Source of the DNA: a bacterium
GTDB taxonomy: Bacteria; Moduliflexota; Moduliflexia; Moduliflexales; JAUQPW01
Assembly (NCBI GenBank): GCA_030550175.1
Contig: JAUQPW010000052.1
Location: forward strand, 1 to 37,083
Reading direction: 5' to 3'
DNA: 37,083 bases
The first letter of the stretch is position 1, and each line of letters opens with the position of its first letter. Positions 15,818 through 24,787 of the stretch are shown here, one piece after another. The notes under the pieces were generated by a model. The model searched no databases. It was not told the DNA's origin and worked only from the letters and a program-made list of their open reading frames with translations. The position numbers and the translations under genes are program-made.

Positions 15818-17591
15818 ATCTTATATTCCCGAAAATCTTATCGAAGAAATCCGTCAGCGAGCTTCTATTGTAGAAGTCCTTTCGGAGTATGTACCCCTTA
15901 AGAAGGTGGGGGGGAATTATAAAGGACTCTGTCCTTTCCATCCTGAGAAAACCCCATCTTTTACGGTTAATCCACAAAAAGGGATTTTTCACTGCTTTGG
16001 CTGTGGCGTTGGGGGTAATGTTTTCTCCTTTCTCATGAAACATAAGCAGTATACTTTTCCTGAAGCCGTGGAATTACTGGCTAAAAAAACCGGCGTACGC
16101 TTACCTCCTAGAGGTGGAAAGACGACCGATACAAAGGCTCTGGAGTTCCAGGAAAAACTTTATACCCTTCATAAAGAAACTGCTTATCACTTTCATCATT
16201 ATCTGATGGGTTCTCAGGAAGGGCAGGTCGCCCGGGAGTATTTAAAGAAACGAGGATTGGACGAGAACGTTATAAAAGGTTTTCTCCTGGGCTATGCACC
16301 TCCGGGATGGGATCGGTTACGCCGGAAATTCTCCGAATATTCTGATGAAGTTCTCCTGGCTGCCGGCTTGGTCATTCAGCGAGAGAAAGGGGGAGGTTAT
16401 TATGATCGGTTTCGCCATCGTTTGATGATACCTATCTGTGATGATAAAGGTCGTGTGATTGCCTTTGGGGGGCGTGCCCTTGGAGAGGAAGAACCTAAGT
16501 ATTTAAATTCTCCGGAAACCCTCCTCTTTAGCAAACGCAATACCTTATTTGGATTACATCTTTCCAAAGAAGAGATACGACGCGAAGGTTATGCTATCCT
16601 GGTAGAAGGGTACTTCGATTTCATAACTCCCTTTAGTCGAGGTATCAAAAATCTGGTGGCTACCCTGGGAACTTCTCTAACTGCCGAGCATTTGAGGCTG
16701 CTACGTCCTTATACCCAGAAGGTATATCTGGTGTTTGATCCTGACGTGGCCGGGGTTAAAGCGGTTCAGAGAACCTTAGATTTATTTTTGAGTTCGGATA
16801 TTCGAGCCTCCGTCGTTTCCCTTCCAGGTGGCCGTGATCCCGATGTAGCCGTCCGGGAACTGGGTGTAGAGGGTTTTAGGGATTGCCTGAAAGGTGCTAA
16901 ACCTTTGGTGGATTTTGTGATCGATCAAATCGTGGTCCGGTGGGATATAACGATTTTGGATAATCAAATTGCCTGTGTGAATGAAATTCTTCCTATTTTG
17001 AGTAAAATTTCCCATGAGGTGGAGCGGACCGAATATCTTAAATTGGCCGCCAGTAAGATCCAGATCTCAGATCAAGCCTTATTGGAGGAGCTGAAAAAAA
17101 TTTCCTTTTCCCGCCCGGAAACTCCTAAAATTACCTCTAAAAAACGAAAAGCCCCTTCCCGGGAGGAATATTTGGTGGTTGCACTTCTTTGGAAACCGGA
17201 TCTCATCGTTACTTTTAAAGATCAGTTAGATCCTGCTTATTTTACAGATCCTGTTTTAAAGAAAGTAATTTCAGAGGTCCTTGCCTTAGAGGATTACCCT
17301 TCATCTCTTCAATCTAAGGCCCTGGATCTTCTGGATCGAGAAGAGGACCGAAATTATCTTTCCAGTCTTTTCGTGAAGTTAAATCGGTCTTTTACAGAGG
17401 AAAACGTCCAGATCATCGTTTCCGATTGTCTTAAACGTTTGAAAGAGTTTCAGCTTCGAAGTAGCTGGCCGACTTTAACCCGACAAATGTTAGATACTTA
17501 TCAGAAAAAGGCTATCGAAGAAACCATTTCATTACTGGAAAAGAAACGTGAGATTGTTATGAAATCCAAGGAAATATTTTCAAAAGAGTGA
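15807..17591 (+). CDS. dnaG: DNA primase
   Basis: DnaG makes RNA primers for replication with the replicative helicase. The protein has 594 residues. The N-terminal CHC2 zinc finger is CPFHPEKTPSF...FHCFGCG (Cys42, His45, Cys63, Cys66), followed by GNVFSFLMKH. The catalytic core has PICDDKGRVIAFGGRAL, and the TOPRIM fold has AILVEGYFDFI (Glu) and VYLVFDPDVAG (two Asp). A diverged C-terminal helicase-binding region occupies about 440-594. ATG at 15807 overlaps yaiI by 11 nt. It stands directly before rpoD, the standard macromolecular-synthesis order. Confidence 0.97.
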   Translation: MESKSYIPENLIEEIRQRASIVEVLSEYVPLKKVGGNYKGLCPFHPEKTPSFTVNPQKGIFHCFGCGVGGNVFSFLMKHKQYTFPEAVELLAKKTGVRLPPRGGKTTDTKALEFQEKLYTLHKETAYHFHHYLMGSQEGQVAREYLKKRGLDENVIKGFLLGYAPPGWDRLRRKFSEYSDEVLLAAGLVIQREKGGGYYDRFRHRLMIPICDDKGRVIAFGGRALGEEEPKYLNSPETLLFSKRNTLFGLHLSKEEIRREGYAILVEGYFDFITPFSRGIKNLVATLGTSLTAEHLRLLRPYTQKVYLVFDPDVAGVKAVQRTLDLFLSSDIRASVVSLPGGRDPDVAVRELGVEGFRDCLKGAKPLVDFVIDQIVVRWDITILDNQIACVNEILPILSKISHEVERTEYLKLAASKIQISDQALLEELKKISFSRPETPKITSKKRKAPSREEYLVVALLWKPDLIVTFKDQLDPAYFTDPVLKKVISEVLALEDYPSSLQSKALDLLDREEDRNYLSSLFVKLNRSFTEENVQIIVSDCLKRLKEFQLRSSWPTLTRQMLDTYQKKAIEETISLLEKKREIVMKSKEIFSKE

Positions 17592-17633
17592 GACTACCTC
17601 TTGCAAATTAAAGATTTAGAGCTTATATTACGG

Positions 17634-17678
17634 TATAATTATTCCCCCCGGTAAGCGTAATCCCTCATAAACAGGAGG
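17634..17678 (+). promoter_or_regulatory. Possible rpoD promoter -10 box and strong ribosome binding site
   Basis: A perfect TATAAT (17634-17639) lies in the dnaG-rpoD gap. The sequence 17 nt upstream is a poor -35 (AAGATT). AGGAGG at 17673-17678 is 10 nt before the rpoD ATG. An internal promoter would let rpoD be expressed apart from dnaG. Confidence 0.4.
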
Positions 17679-17688
17679 AAAACGTGCT

Positions 17689-19446
17689 ATGACTAAAGAT
17701 ATACCCCTTGACGAGATAAAGCGACAGTTGATAAATCTTGGCAAGGAAAAAGGGTTTTTAACCTTCGAAGAAATTAATGATATTCTTCCCGCCGAAATCG
17801 TATCATCTGAACAAATAGATGATATTCTGATCCTTTTAGAGAAGTTCGACATCGATGTGGTAGATGATCGACACCCTCGAGAACCAAAATCCAACGGTAT
17901 GGGTAAGAAGACCCGGGTGGTTGGCAAAATTATAACTTCGGAGAATGTAGGTAAAACCGATGATCCGGTGCGCATGTATCTCAGAGAAATGGGAGCGGTT
18001 CCTTTACTCACTCGAGAAGGTGAGGTTGAGATTGCCAAAAGAATTGAGAGCGGTCGAAAGGAAGTTCTTAAAGTGGTTACCGAGACCCGGATAGCGGTTA
18101 GGGAGATTTTAGCTTTAGCGAAGCGTTACATGGCCAATCGAATTAAAATCCGGGAAATTATTCAGGTTAGCGAGGGAGATGACCTGCAGGAGAATCGGAT
18201 TGAACAACTGGCAGAAAATTTCGTGGAATTGGCTAATCAGTTGAAAAAACATGAGAAAGAAATGACCCGGCTCGAAGGCTTATTGATGGCCGGCGATCTG
18301 GATCCGGCTAAAAAGAAAGAGCTGGAAATGGCTAAAAAGGAACAGCTGGCTAAAGCTGCCGAAGTGATGCAGCAGATGAATCTGCATCCGATGCAAATTC
18401 AGCGAATCATTAAGAAAATAGAAGTACTCGTGGATCGTATTGAAAAAGGAGAAAGCGAAATCAAGGCCTGTGAAGAACAGGCTAAGATGAGCGTAAGTGA
18501 ATTAAAGAAATACGCCCGCAAGCTAAGAAAGGGTAATGAAGCCGAACGAAAAGAATTGGAAAAACAGACGAGTCTCTCTCTGGAAATGGTTGAAGAGCTT
18601 GAACGGGTGATCCGTAATGGAAGAAGAAAGATTCGACGAGCTGAATTGGAAGCCTGTATGTCGGCAGCTAAGCTGAAACGTGCACTCCAAAAAATTAGAA
18701 CCGGAGAATTTAAAGCCGAAAGTGCTAAAAGTGAGCTTATTAAAGCTAATTTACGTTTGGTCGTCAGTATTGCTAAGAAATATACAAACCGTGGATTACA
18801 ATTTCTGGATCTTATCCAGGAGGGGAATATCGGCTTGATGAAAGCCGTAGATAAGTTCGAATACCGCCGGGGTTACAAGTTTAGTACCTATGCAACCTGG
18901 TGGATTCGTCAGGCTATTACGCGATCTATTGCTGATCAGGCCAGAACAATCCGAATTCCGGTTCATATGATCGAAACCATCAATAAGCTCATTAAAACTT
19001 CCCGATATCTAGTTCAAGAACTTGGACGAAAACCGACTTCTGCAGAGATCGCCGAAAAGGTCGGGCTTCCTGTGGAGAAAGTTCGTAAGGTTATGAAAAT
19101 AGCTCAGGAACCTATCTCTTTGGAAACTCCCATCGGTAAGGAAGAGGACAGTCACCTGGGAGATCTCATCGAGGATAAAGGCGTGATAGCTCCATCGGAT
19201 GCAGTCATAAGTATGGACCTCAAAGAGCAAACTCGCCAGGTATTAAGTACCTTAACTTACCGTGAGGAGAAAGTGCTGCGTATGAGATTTGGAATCGGAG
19301 AAAGTGGAGAACATACCTTAGAAGAAGTAGGCCAGGATTTCAATGTAACCCGAGAACGTATCCGCCAAATTGAAGCAAAAGCACTCCGAAAACTTCGCCA
19401 TCCTACCCGAAGTCGAAAGTTAAGAGCATTTCTGGATAGAACTTAG
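17689..19446 (+). CDS. rpoD: Primary RNA polymerase sigma-70 factor
   Basis: The protein has 585 residues, with all regions of a housekeeping sigma factor. Region 1.1 is near the start ([20 protein letters not shown]) and region 1.2 at about 90-120 ([20 protein letters not shown]). A long charged non-conserved stretch spans about 130-345. Region 2 includes [19 protein letters not shown] and [19 protein letters not shown]; region 3 includes [20 protein letters not shown]; region 4 has [20 protein letters not shown] with the -35-binding helix-turn-helix. It recognises TTGACA/TATAAT promoters, consistent with several candidates in this window. A strong AGGAGG fixes the ATG at 17689. A tRNA gene follows 51 nt downstream. 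Confidence 0.98.
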   Translation: MTKDIPLDEIKRQLINLGKEKGFLTFEEINDILPAEIVSSEQIDDILILLEKFDIDVVDDRHPREPKSNGMGKKTRVVGKIITSENVGKTDDPVRMYLREMGAVPLLTREGEVEIAKRIESGRKEVLKVVTETRIAVREILALAKRYMANRIKIREIIQVSEGDDLQENRIEQLAENFVELANQLKKHEKEMTRLEGLLMAGDLDPAKKKELEMAKKEQLAKAAEVMQQMNLHPMQIQRIIKKIEVLVDRIEKGESEIKACEEQAKMSVSELKKYARKLRKGNEAERKELEKQTSLSLEMVEELERVIRNGRRKIRRAELEACMSAAKLKRALQKIRTGEFKAESAKSELIKANLRLVVSIAKKYTNRGLQFLDLIQEGNIGLMKAVDKFEYRRGYKFSTYATWWIRQAITRSIADQARTIRIPVHMIETINKLIKTSRYLVQELGRKPTSAEIAEKVGLPVEKVRKVMKIAQEPISLETPIGKEEDSHLGDLIEDKGVIAPSDAVISMDLKEQTRQVLSTLTYREEKVLRMRFGIGESGEHTLEEVGQDFNVTRERIRQIEAKALRKLRHPTRSRKLRAFLDRT

Positions 19447-19497
19447 CACACATTACCTGGCACAACGCCTAAAATAAGTATATTTTTATATTTAAAA

Positions 19498-19571
19498 GGG
19501 CCGTTAGCTCAGCCTGGTAGAGCAGCGGACTCATAATCCGTAGGTCGAAGGTTCGAATCCTTCACGGCCCA
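19498..19571 (+). tRNA. tRNA with CAT anticodon (Met or lysidine-type Ile2)
   Basis: This 74-nt cloverleaf has acceptor stem GGGCCGT/ACGGCCC, D stem GCTC/GAGC, anticodon stem GCGGA/TCCGT with loop CTCATAA (anticodon CAT), T stem GAAGG/CCTTC with loop TTCGAAT, and discriminator A. The 3' CCA is not encoded. It is not an initiator because the first acceptor pair is normal and the anticodon stem lacks three consecutive G-C pairs. Acceptor bases C4-G69 and C5-G68 and the stem next to the loop resemble tRNA-Ile2 (CAU modified to lysidine) as much as elongator tRNA-Met. Confidence 0.93.
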
Positions 19572-19616
19572 TAACCACTTATCCCTCCCATTTAAACTCT
19601 CCAATACCCTTTGGAC

Positions 19617-20456
19617 CTACCCAGATGGGAAACTCCGAACCAGGGCGTGGATTTCTATCACTTGTCGCAAGAGTCCTGGAAGTTCCGCCAGTTTGAAGGC
19701 CGTAGCCGCATCGGATAAAGCCTCATTGGGTTCTGGATGAACTTCCATAAAAAGGGCTTCACATCCAATAGCCGTCGCAGCTCGGGCAAGGTGGGGAATA
19801 AATTCACGCTGTCCTCCAGAACTGGATCCGGCTCCACCCGGAAGCTGAACACTATGGGTGGCATCGAAAATAACCGGATAGCCGAACTTCTGCAGGATAG
19901 GAATAGCTCTCATATCTACCACCAGATTGTTGTAACCGAAGGAAGTCCCCCGCTCCGTCAATAAAATTTTTCGATTCCCTGCAAATTCTATTTTTTTGAC
20001 CACATGCTCCATATCCCAGGGAGCTAAAAACTGACCCTTTTTTACATTTATAACCCGCCCACTTTCGGCCGCTGCCAAAACCAGATCCGTCTGCCGACAT
20101 AAAAAAGCAGGAATTTGAATAACATCCAAAACCTCTTTCGCTAGCTCTACCTGATTCGTTTCATGGACATCAGATAGGACCGGTACCTTAAACTTATCTT
20201 TGACAGCCTGAAGAACTTCAAGCCCTTTAATCAATCCAGGACCTCTAAAGGAATGGATCGAGGTTCGATTGGCTTTATCATAAGAGGCTTTAAAAATCAA
20301 AGGAATCCTCAAATCGGACGTAATCTCCTTGAGCTTCTCGGCTACGCGTAAAGTATGCTCGGGACTTTCTATCACACATGGACCGGCTATAAGAACCAGA
20401 GGATTCCGACCACCTATTTTTACCGGACCTACCCTGACTTCTTGACTGAGGTTCAT
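19617..20456 (-). CDS. kdsA: 3-deoxy-D-manno-octulosonate 8-phosphate synthase
   Basis: KdsA condenses PEP with arabinose 5-phosphate to make KDO-8-P for the LPS inner core, so this organism should make LPS. The 279-residue protein has [11 protein letters not shown] near the start, [49 protein letters not shown] and [12 protein letters not shown]. Cys27 in GPC, the His in ATHS, the Glu in MEVHPEP and the Asp in ALSDAATA fit the metal-dependent class; the E. coli-type enzyme has Asn at the Cys position. ATG at 20456 has AAAGGAGAG about 9 nt upstream. It is followed (on the minus strand) by the rpoD-side tRNA, transcribed towards it. Confidence 0.97.
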   Translation of the reverse strand: MNLSQEVRVGPVKIGGRNPLVLIAGPCVIESPEHTLRVAEKLKEITSDLRIPLIFKASYDKANRTSIHSFRGPGLIKGLEVLQAVKDKFKVPVLSDVHETNQVELAKEVLDVIQIPAFLCRQTDLVLAAAESGRVINVKKGQFLAPWDMEHVVKKIEFAGNRKILLTERGTSFGYNNLVVDMRAIPILQKFGYPVIFDATHSVQLPGGAGSSSGGQREFIPHLARAATAIGCEALFMEVHPEPNEALSDAATAFKLAELPGLLRQVIEIHALVRSFPSG

Positions 20457-20558
20457 GATAAATTCTCTCCTTTCCTTTAAGGGACTAAACGGCTTACCTT
20501 AAAAAAGAACTTTTAGAAGGGGTCTAAATGGTGTTCCAAACCACTTGCCATTCGCCGT

Positions 20559-21158
20559 TTATCTTAGAGTGTTTAAATAATCCCAGCTACCCGTATAACG
20601 CCTCAAAACCCTGGCAACCTCAAATAAAGGAAGTCCGACGATATTGGAATAAGAACCCTTGATAGACTCCACCAAAACGGCACCCATTCCTTGAATGCCG
20701 TAGGCTCCGGCCTTATCTAAGGGCTCTCCCATTTCAACGTACCGGGTAATCAGATCTTCCGGAAGCACTCCAAAGGTTACATCGCTTGTGACCTCTAAAG
20801 ATTCCCGAATTCCTCGCTCTACACAACGGAAGGCAACACCTGTAATAACCTGATGGGTACGCCCACTTAATTGTCGTAACATTTCGGCAGCTTTTTCAGG
20901 GGAGTCGGGTTTACCTAAGATATTCCCGTCTAAATAAACAACCGTATCTGCTGCAATGATGAGAGACTCGGGCCGAATTTGTGCCACCGCCGTAGCTTTT
21001 CGTTCAGCAAGCATTCTGACGACTTCTCCGGGTGGTGAGGTTATTTCAAAGTCCTCGGATATATAACTCGGAATAACCTCAAACTTCACCCCGATTTGCC
21101 GGAGGAGCTCTTGACGCCTTGGGGAGGCAGATGCGAGAATAATATTTAGATCCTTCAT
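20559..21158 (-). CDS. maf: Maf family nucleoside triphosphate pyrophosphatase
   Basis: The 199 residues begin with LASASPRRQELLRQIG, the Maf substrate loop. IIAADTVV with the catalytic Asp, GKPDSPEKAAEML, LSGRTHQVITGV and GEPLDKAGAYGIQG follow. Maf enzymes remove non-canonical or excess dNTPs/NTPs (dTTP/UTP type by the KAGAYGIQG pattern) and were first linked to septum inhibition. The gene is divergent from the flavoprotein across about 75 bp and lies 102 bp upstream of kdsA on the same strand, in a possible operon. Confidence 0.95.
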   Translation of the reverse strand: MKDLNIILASASPRRQELLRQIGVKFEVIPSYISEDFEITSPPGEVVRMLAERKATAVAQIRPESLIIAADTVVYLDGNILGKPDSPEKAAEMLRQLSGRTHQVITGVAFRCVERGIRESLEVTSDVTFGVLPEDLITRYVEMGEPLDKAGAYGIQGMGAVLVESIKGSYSNIVGLPLFEVARVLRRYTGSWDYLNTLR

Positions 21159-21234
21159 CTAAAAAAATATAATCCACAAAGATTACCGAGAAAACTCAGA
21201 AAATATAAAAACCGTGTCGAGGTTACCAATCCCT

Positions 21235-22467
21235 ATGTATAAAAAGGCAGATGTTGTCATTATCGGAGCAGGGGCAGCGGGGCTTATGGCCGGTATTTGG
21301 GCCGGTCGGACGGATCCAAACCGCTCTATTATCATACTGGATGGAGCCCGTAAACTCGGGGCAAAAATTCTTGTATCCGGGGGAGGACGGTGCAACGTAA
21401 CCCATGATCGGGTCGACGAATATGCCTATGCCGGTTCCTCCCGCAATGCCATTAAGAAGGTTCTTCGTCGATTTGATGTCCCTCAAACCGTTGAATTCTT
21501 CCGAGAGCTGGGTGTTGATCTCAAACGAGAAGAAACCGGGAAACTCTTTCCTGTTACCGATAGTGCAAAAACCGTTCTCCAGGCTTTACTCGTTGCGGTA
21601 GAGAAAGCTAACGTACAGATCCAGCATCCTTATCGGGTAGATACGGTTGAGAAGACGGAGAAAGGTTTTTGCATCCGAGGGGTGTGGGGTCAGATCGATG
21701 CACGCTATGTAGTCTTAGCTACCGGAGGAAAAAGCCTTCCCCGATCGGGTTCTGATGGACATGGTTATGAGATTGCTAAATCTCTGGGTCATCGAATCAC
21801 ACCCCATATTTTTCCGGCTCTCGCGCCGTTGACCTTACCAAAGGATCATTTTATCTGCACTCTGAGCGGAATCACCGTACCGGCCACCCTGGATTTGTGG
21901 TCAGGAAGTGGTAAAAAGTTAATTTCATTTACCGACTCCACGCTTTGCACCCATTTTGGACTTTCCGGACCCTCCGTCCTGGATATAAGTCGATACTATA
22001 TAGCGGCAAAGCATGAGGATCCTGAGACCGCACTGACCATCAACTGGTTACCTGGAAAGACCCCGGAACAGATGGATCAGGAGCTGCAAGCTTTAAGATC
22101 GGCCACTCTGCAAAGGTATCTTCATACCTATTTACCCCAGCGGTTAGCACGTACTCTCTGCGAACAAGCCGGTGTCGATCCGGGCACCCCGGGCTATCAA
22201 CTGACCCGAACCCAACGGAAGGCCCTAGTTCATACGGTTACCCGATTACCGTTGCCCATTACCGGTCATCGGGGATACAACTTCGCCGAAGTTACAGCCG
22301 GTGGGGTACCCCTCGACGAACTGCATCTCAACACCATGGAATCGAGAGTTTGTCCGGGGTTGTATCTCTGTGGGGAAATTTGCGATGTAGACGGTCGTAT
22401 TGGGGGTTTCAATTTTCAATGGGCCTGGGCAAGTGGCTATACGGCCGGCATATCGGTGGGAAAATAA
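21235..22467 (+). CDS. NAD(P)/FAD-dependent oxidoreductase (HI0933/YhiN, BaiN-like)
   Basis: The protein has 410 residues from the ATG at 21235. A GTG at 21214 would add seven residues but has no ribosome binding site, while GAGG lies 12 nt before the ATG. The N-terminal Rossmann motif VVIIGAGAAGLMAG binds FAD. VSGGGRCNVTHD and YVVLATGGKSLPRSGSDGHG are family signatures. Near the end are FAEVTAGGVPLDEL, NTMESRVCPGLYLCGE and DVDGRIGGFNFQWAWASG. Members are flavoproteins of mostly unknown substrate; one has been linked to bile-acid reduction. No neighbour suggests a substrate. It is transcribed alone. Confidence 0.9.
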   Translation: MYKKADVVIIGAGAAGLMAGIWAGRTDPNRSIIILDGARKLGAKILVSGGGRCNVTHDRVDEYAYAGSSRNAIKKVLRRFDVPQTVEFFRELGVDLKREETGKLFPVTDSAKTVLQALLVAVEKANVQIQHPYRVDTVEKTEKGFCIRGVWGQIDARYVVLATGGKSLPRSGSDGHGYEIAKSLGHRITPHIFPALAPLTLPKDHFICTLSGITVPATLDLWSGSGKKLISFTDSTLCTHFGLSGPSVLDISRYYIAAKHEDPETALTINWLPGKTPEQMDQELQALRSATLQRYLHTYLPQRLARTLCEQAGVDPGTPGYQLTRTQRKALVHTVTRLPLPITGHRGYNFAEVTAGGVPLDELHLNTMESRVCPGLYLCGEICDVDGRIGGFNFQWAWASGYTAGISVGK

Positions 22468-22601
22468 AACCCGTTTAATCCTGGAAACCAGCTATAGCGA
22501 AAAACCTGCCTCAGTCAAACTCCTTCCCATTCTAAATACAAAACCCGAATACCCGTCCCGATAGGAGTCATCAAAAACGGGGATTCCTGCTGATTTTTAT
22601 A

Positions 22602-22630
22602 TTGACAAGAGAACCGTTTATCGATAAAAG
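22602..22630 (+). promoter_or_regulatory. Candidate promoter of the nicotinate-type module
   Basis: TTGACA (22602-22607), 17 nt and TAAAAG (22625-22630; 4 of 6 match) lie 74 nt upstream of the amidohydrolase start, in the 236-bp gap after the flavoprotein gene. This is the best hexamer pair in the gap. No operator-like dyad is obvious, and no regulator gene adjoins the module. Confidence 0.4.
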
Positions 22631-22703
22631 GGGTTAGATTCTTCCTACAGAGAAATAAAAAATGTAAAACGCTTCACCACCTAAAATATAAGGTTTAAGA
22701 GTT

Positions 22704-23864
22704 ATGGCTAAGACGGTGATAAAAAACATTGGAACATTGATCTCGGGAGATTTTTCTAATCCTCTTTTGGAGGGGGATACCCTGGTGATCGAGAACGGTC
22801 GAATTCTCCAAACCGGATATTGGAAAGATTGTCAGACGGAAGGTGCCCAGAAAGTCATTGATGCCAAAGGAAGTACGGTAGCCCCAGGTTTAATAGATTC
22901 CCACGTCCATCCAGTTTTTGGAGATTTTACACCCAGGCAGAGAACGGTCGATTTTATCGATAGTGAGCTCCACGGTGGGGTAACGACCATGATTTCCGCC
23001 GGAGAAGTTCATTTACCAGGTCGGCCCAAGGATATTGTAGGTGTGAAGGCACTGGCCATAGTAGCCGTCCGTTCTTTTAAAAACCTGAGACCGAGCGGGG
23101 TCAAAGTTCATGCAGGGGCTCCCATTCTGGAACTGGGGATGGTTGAAGAAGACTTTGCCGAAATGGCCCAGGCCGGGGTGAAGCTTATCGGTGAAATCGG
23201 GCTAGGGAGTGTTAAAGAAGGGAAAGATGCTGCACCGATGGTACGGTGGGCCAAGAAATACGGTATGACCGTTACGATCCATACCGGCGGCCCGTCCATT
23301 GCAGGAAGTAATGCGATCAACGCAGATACCGTTATGGAAGCGAGCCCCCATATCGTGGGACACATTAACGGAGGCCATACTTCGATGCTTTTAAAAGATA
23401 TTGAAAAGTTGGTGACTCAAACCGACATGGCTCTGGAGATTGTCCATTGTGGTAATATCAAAGCCGCTTTGCATACTTTAACTACCGCTCGAGAGACGGG
23501 AAATTTGCACCGTATCATTATCGGAAACGATGCCCCTTCCGGAACAGGCGTCATACCGTTGGGCATCTTACGGGTTCTGAGCTTTCTTTCGTCCTTTGAA
23601 GAGGTGGCTCCCGAACAGATCTTTGCTATGGCAACGGGAAATACGGCCCGTGTCCATAATCTTCCGGTAGGATTTATCAAACCGGGTTATGAAGCAGATC
23701 TGATAATTATCGATGCTCCCATAGGCTCGGCTGGAAAAGATGCACTTTCGGCCCTTAAAGCAGGCGACCTTCCCGGTATCTCCATGGTTCTCATCGACGG
23801 CGAGATTAAAGTCCAGAAAAGTCGAAATACTCCTCCAGCAGCTCGTATGGCGGAGGTATCTTAA
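22704..23864 (+). CDS. ena: Enamidase-like amidohydrolase
   Basis: The 386 residues match, from memory along most of the length, the enamidase of Eubacterium (now Acetobacterium) barkeri nicotinate fermentation. That enzyme opens 1,4,5,6-tetrahydro-6-oxonicotinate to 2-formylglutarate and ammonia with a binuclear metal centre. Shared stretches include LHGGVTTMISAG, PGRPKD, SGVKVHAGA, GNDAPSGTG.IPLGILR and the tail KSRNTPPA. Metal-binding candidates are His67 and His69 (DSHVH), Glu164 (GEIGLG), His193 (IHTGG), His220 (GHINGG) and Asp276 (GNDAPSG). There is no signal peptide, so it is cytoplasmic. It is the first gene of a six-gene unit; its stop abuts the next start with no gap. Another cyclic-amide substrate is possible. 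Confidence 0.87.
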   Translation: MAKTVIKNIGTLISGDFSNPLLEGDTLVIENGRILQTGYWKDCQTEGAQKVIDAKGSTVAPGLIDSHVHPVFGDFTPRQRTVDFIDSELHGGVTTMISAGEVHLPGRPKDIVGVKALAIVAVRSFKNLRPSGVKVHAGAPILELGMVEEDFAEMAQAGVKLIGEIGLGSVKEGKDAAPMVRWAKKYGMTVTIHTGGPSIAGSNAINADTVMEASPHIVGHINGGHTSMLLKDIEKLVTQTDMALEIVHCGNIKAALHTLTTARETGNLHRIIIGNDAPSGTGVIPLGILRVLSFLSSFEEVAPEQIFAMATGNTARVHNLPVGFIKPGYEADLIIIDAPIGSAGKDALSALKAGDLPGISMVLIDGEIKVQKSRNTPPAARMAEVS

Positions 23865-24752
23865 GTGTATATTCTGGCTAGGTCCCTTAAAGAAGCGACT
23901 GAATTTCTCTTTGCAGCATCGGAAAGGGTTATTATTCTGGCAGGTGGGACCGATTTGATGGTTTTTAATAGGGACCTGATCGCACAGGCCGAACCACGGA
24001 AAAATCCGATTTTAGATATTTCCCGGGTTGCGGAGATGCGAAACATCCGGCTGGAAAATCATCAATTGGCCATCGGAAGTGTTGTAACCTATCGAGATGT
24101 CCTGTTGAGTCGACCAGTACAGCGTTATGGTTTAGCTCTGGTAGAAGCTTCCCAAAGAACCGGTTCCACCCAGATTCGTAATGTGGGAACATTGGGGGGA
24201 AATGTGGTAAATGCTTCCCCGGCCGGAGACGCTTTGACGGCCCTGATAGCCCTTAATGGGGAAGTTGAAATAGTCTATGGACAGGAATATTACCGGCAAA
24301 ATATCGAAACCTTCCTGAAGGGTCCTAAAAAAACAGGGTTGCCTGAAAATCACCTGGTTACGCGCCTTTTAGTTCCTATTTACCAGGGTTATGTTGGAAG
24401 CTCGTTTTATAAGTTGGTTAACCGTGCTTCAAGTCAGCATGGTTTGGCTATTTCGGTGGTCAGTGCTGCTGCGGTGGTTCGGTTAAGCAAGGATAAATCC
24501 CATATAGAACGGGCCCGATTGGTATTGGGAGCTGTGGCTCCTACGCCGGTTCGTGCCCGACAAAGCGAGGAAATCTTGCAGGAGCGTCCGATCTCCAGGG
24601 ATCTTATCAAAGAAGCCGCGCTAGCCGCCGTTCAGGTTATCGCACCTATCGACGATATTCGTGCCACGGCTACCTATCGCCGGGAAGTAGTCCCTGCGAT
24701 TGTAGAAAATGTATTGAACCATGCAATCAGAAAAGCTACCCGTTCATCCTGA
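23865..24752 (+). CDS. FAD subunit of a molybdenum hydroxylase (nicotinate dehydrogenase type)
   Basis: The 295 residues form the FAD-binding subunit of the xanthine dehydrogenase/CO dehydrogenase family (CoxM/NdhF-like). IILAGGTDLMV (AGGTD at 26-30) and QIRNVGTLGGNVVNASPAGD (about 103-122) are the two flavin-binding loops. The C-terminal CO_deh_flav_C region ends with DIRATATYRREV. It passes electrons between the Fe-S clusters and the external acceptor. The start is a GTG placed immediately after the amidohydrolase TAA. The next gene encodes the other two parts of the complex. Confidence 0.92.
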   Translation: MYILARSLKEATEFLFAASERVIILAGGTDLMVFNRDLIAQAEPRKNPILDISRVAEMRNIRLENHQLAIGSVVTYRDVLLSRPVQRYGLALVEASQRTGSTQIRNVGTLGGNVVNASPAGDALTALIALNGEVEIVYGQEYYRQNIETFLKGPKKTGLPENHLVTRLLVPIYQGYVGSSFYKLVNRASSQHGLAISVVSAAAVVRLSKDKSHIERARLVLGAVAPTPVRARQSEEILQERPISRDLIKEAALAAVQVIAPIDDIRATATYRREVVPAIVENVLNHAIRKATRSS

Positions 24753-24787
24753 CTGTCCCGATTATGGCTTAACAACTGCAACCATCC

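Noticed and set aside
19457..19475. Sigma-54 promoter at TGGCAC before the tRNA
   Set aside because: The TGGCAC element is not followed by a TTGC element at the needed spacing.
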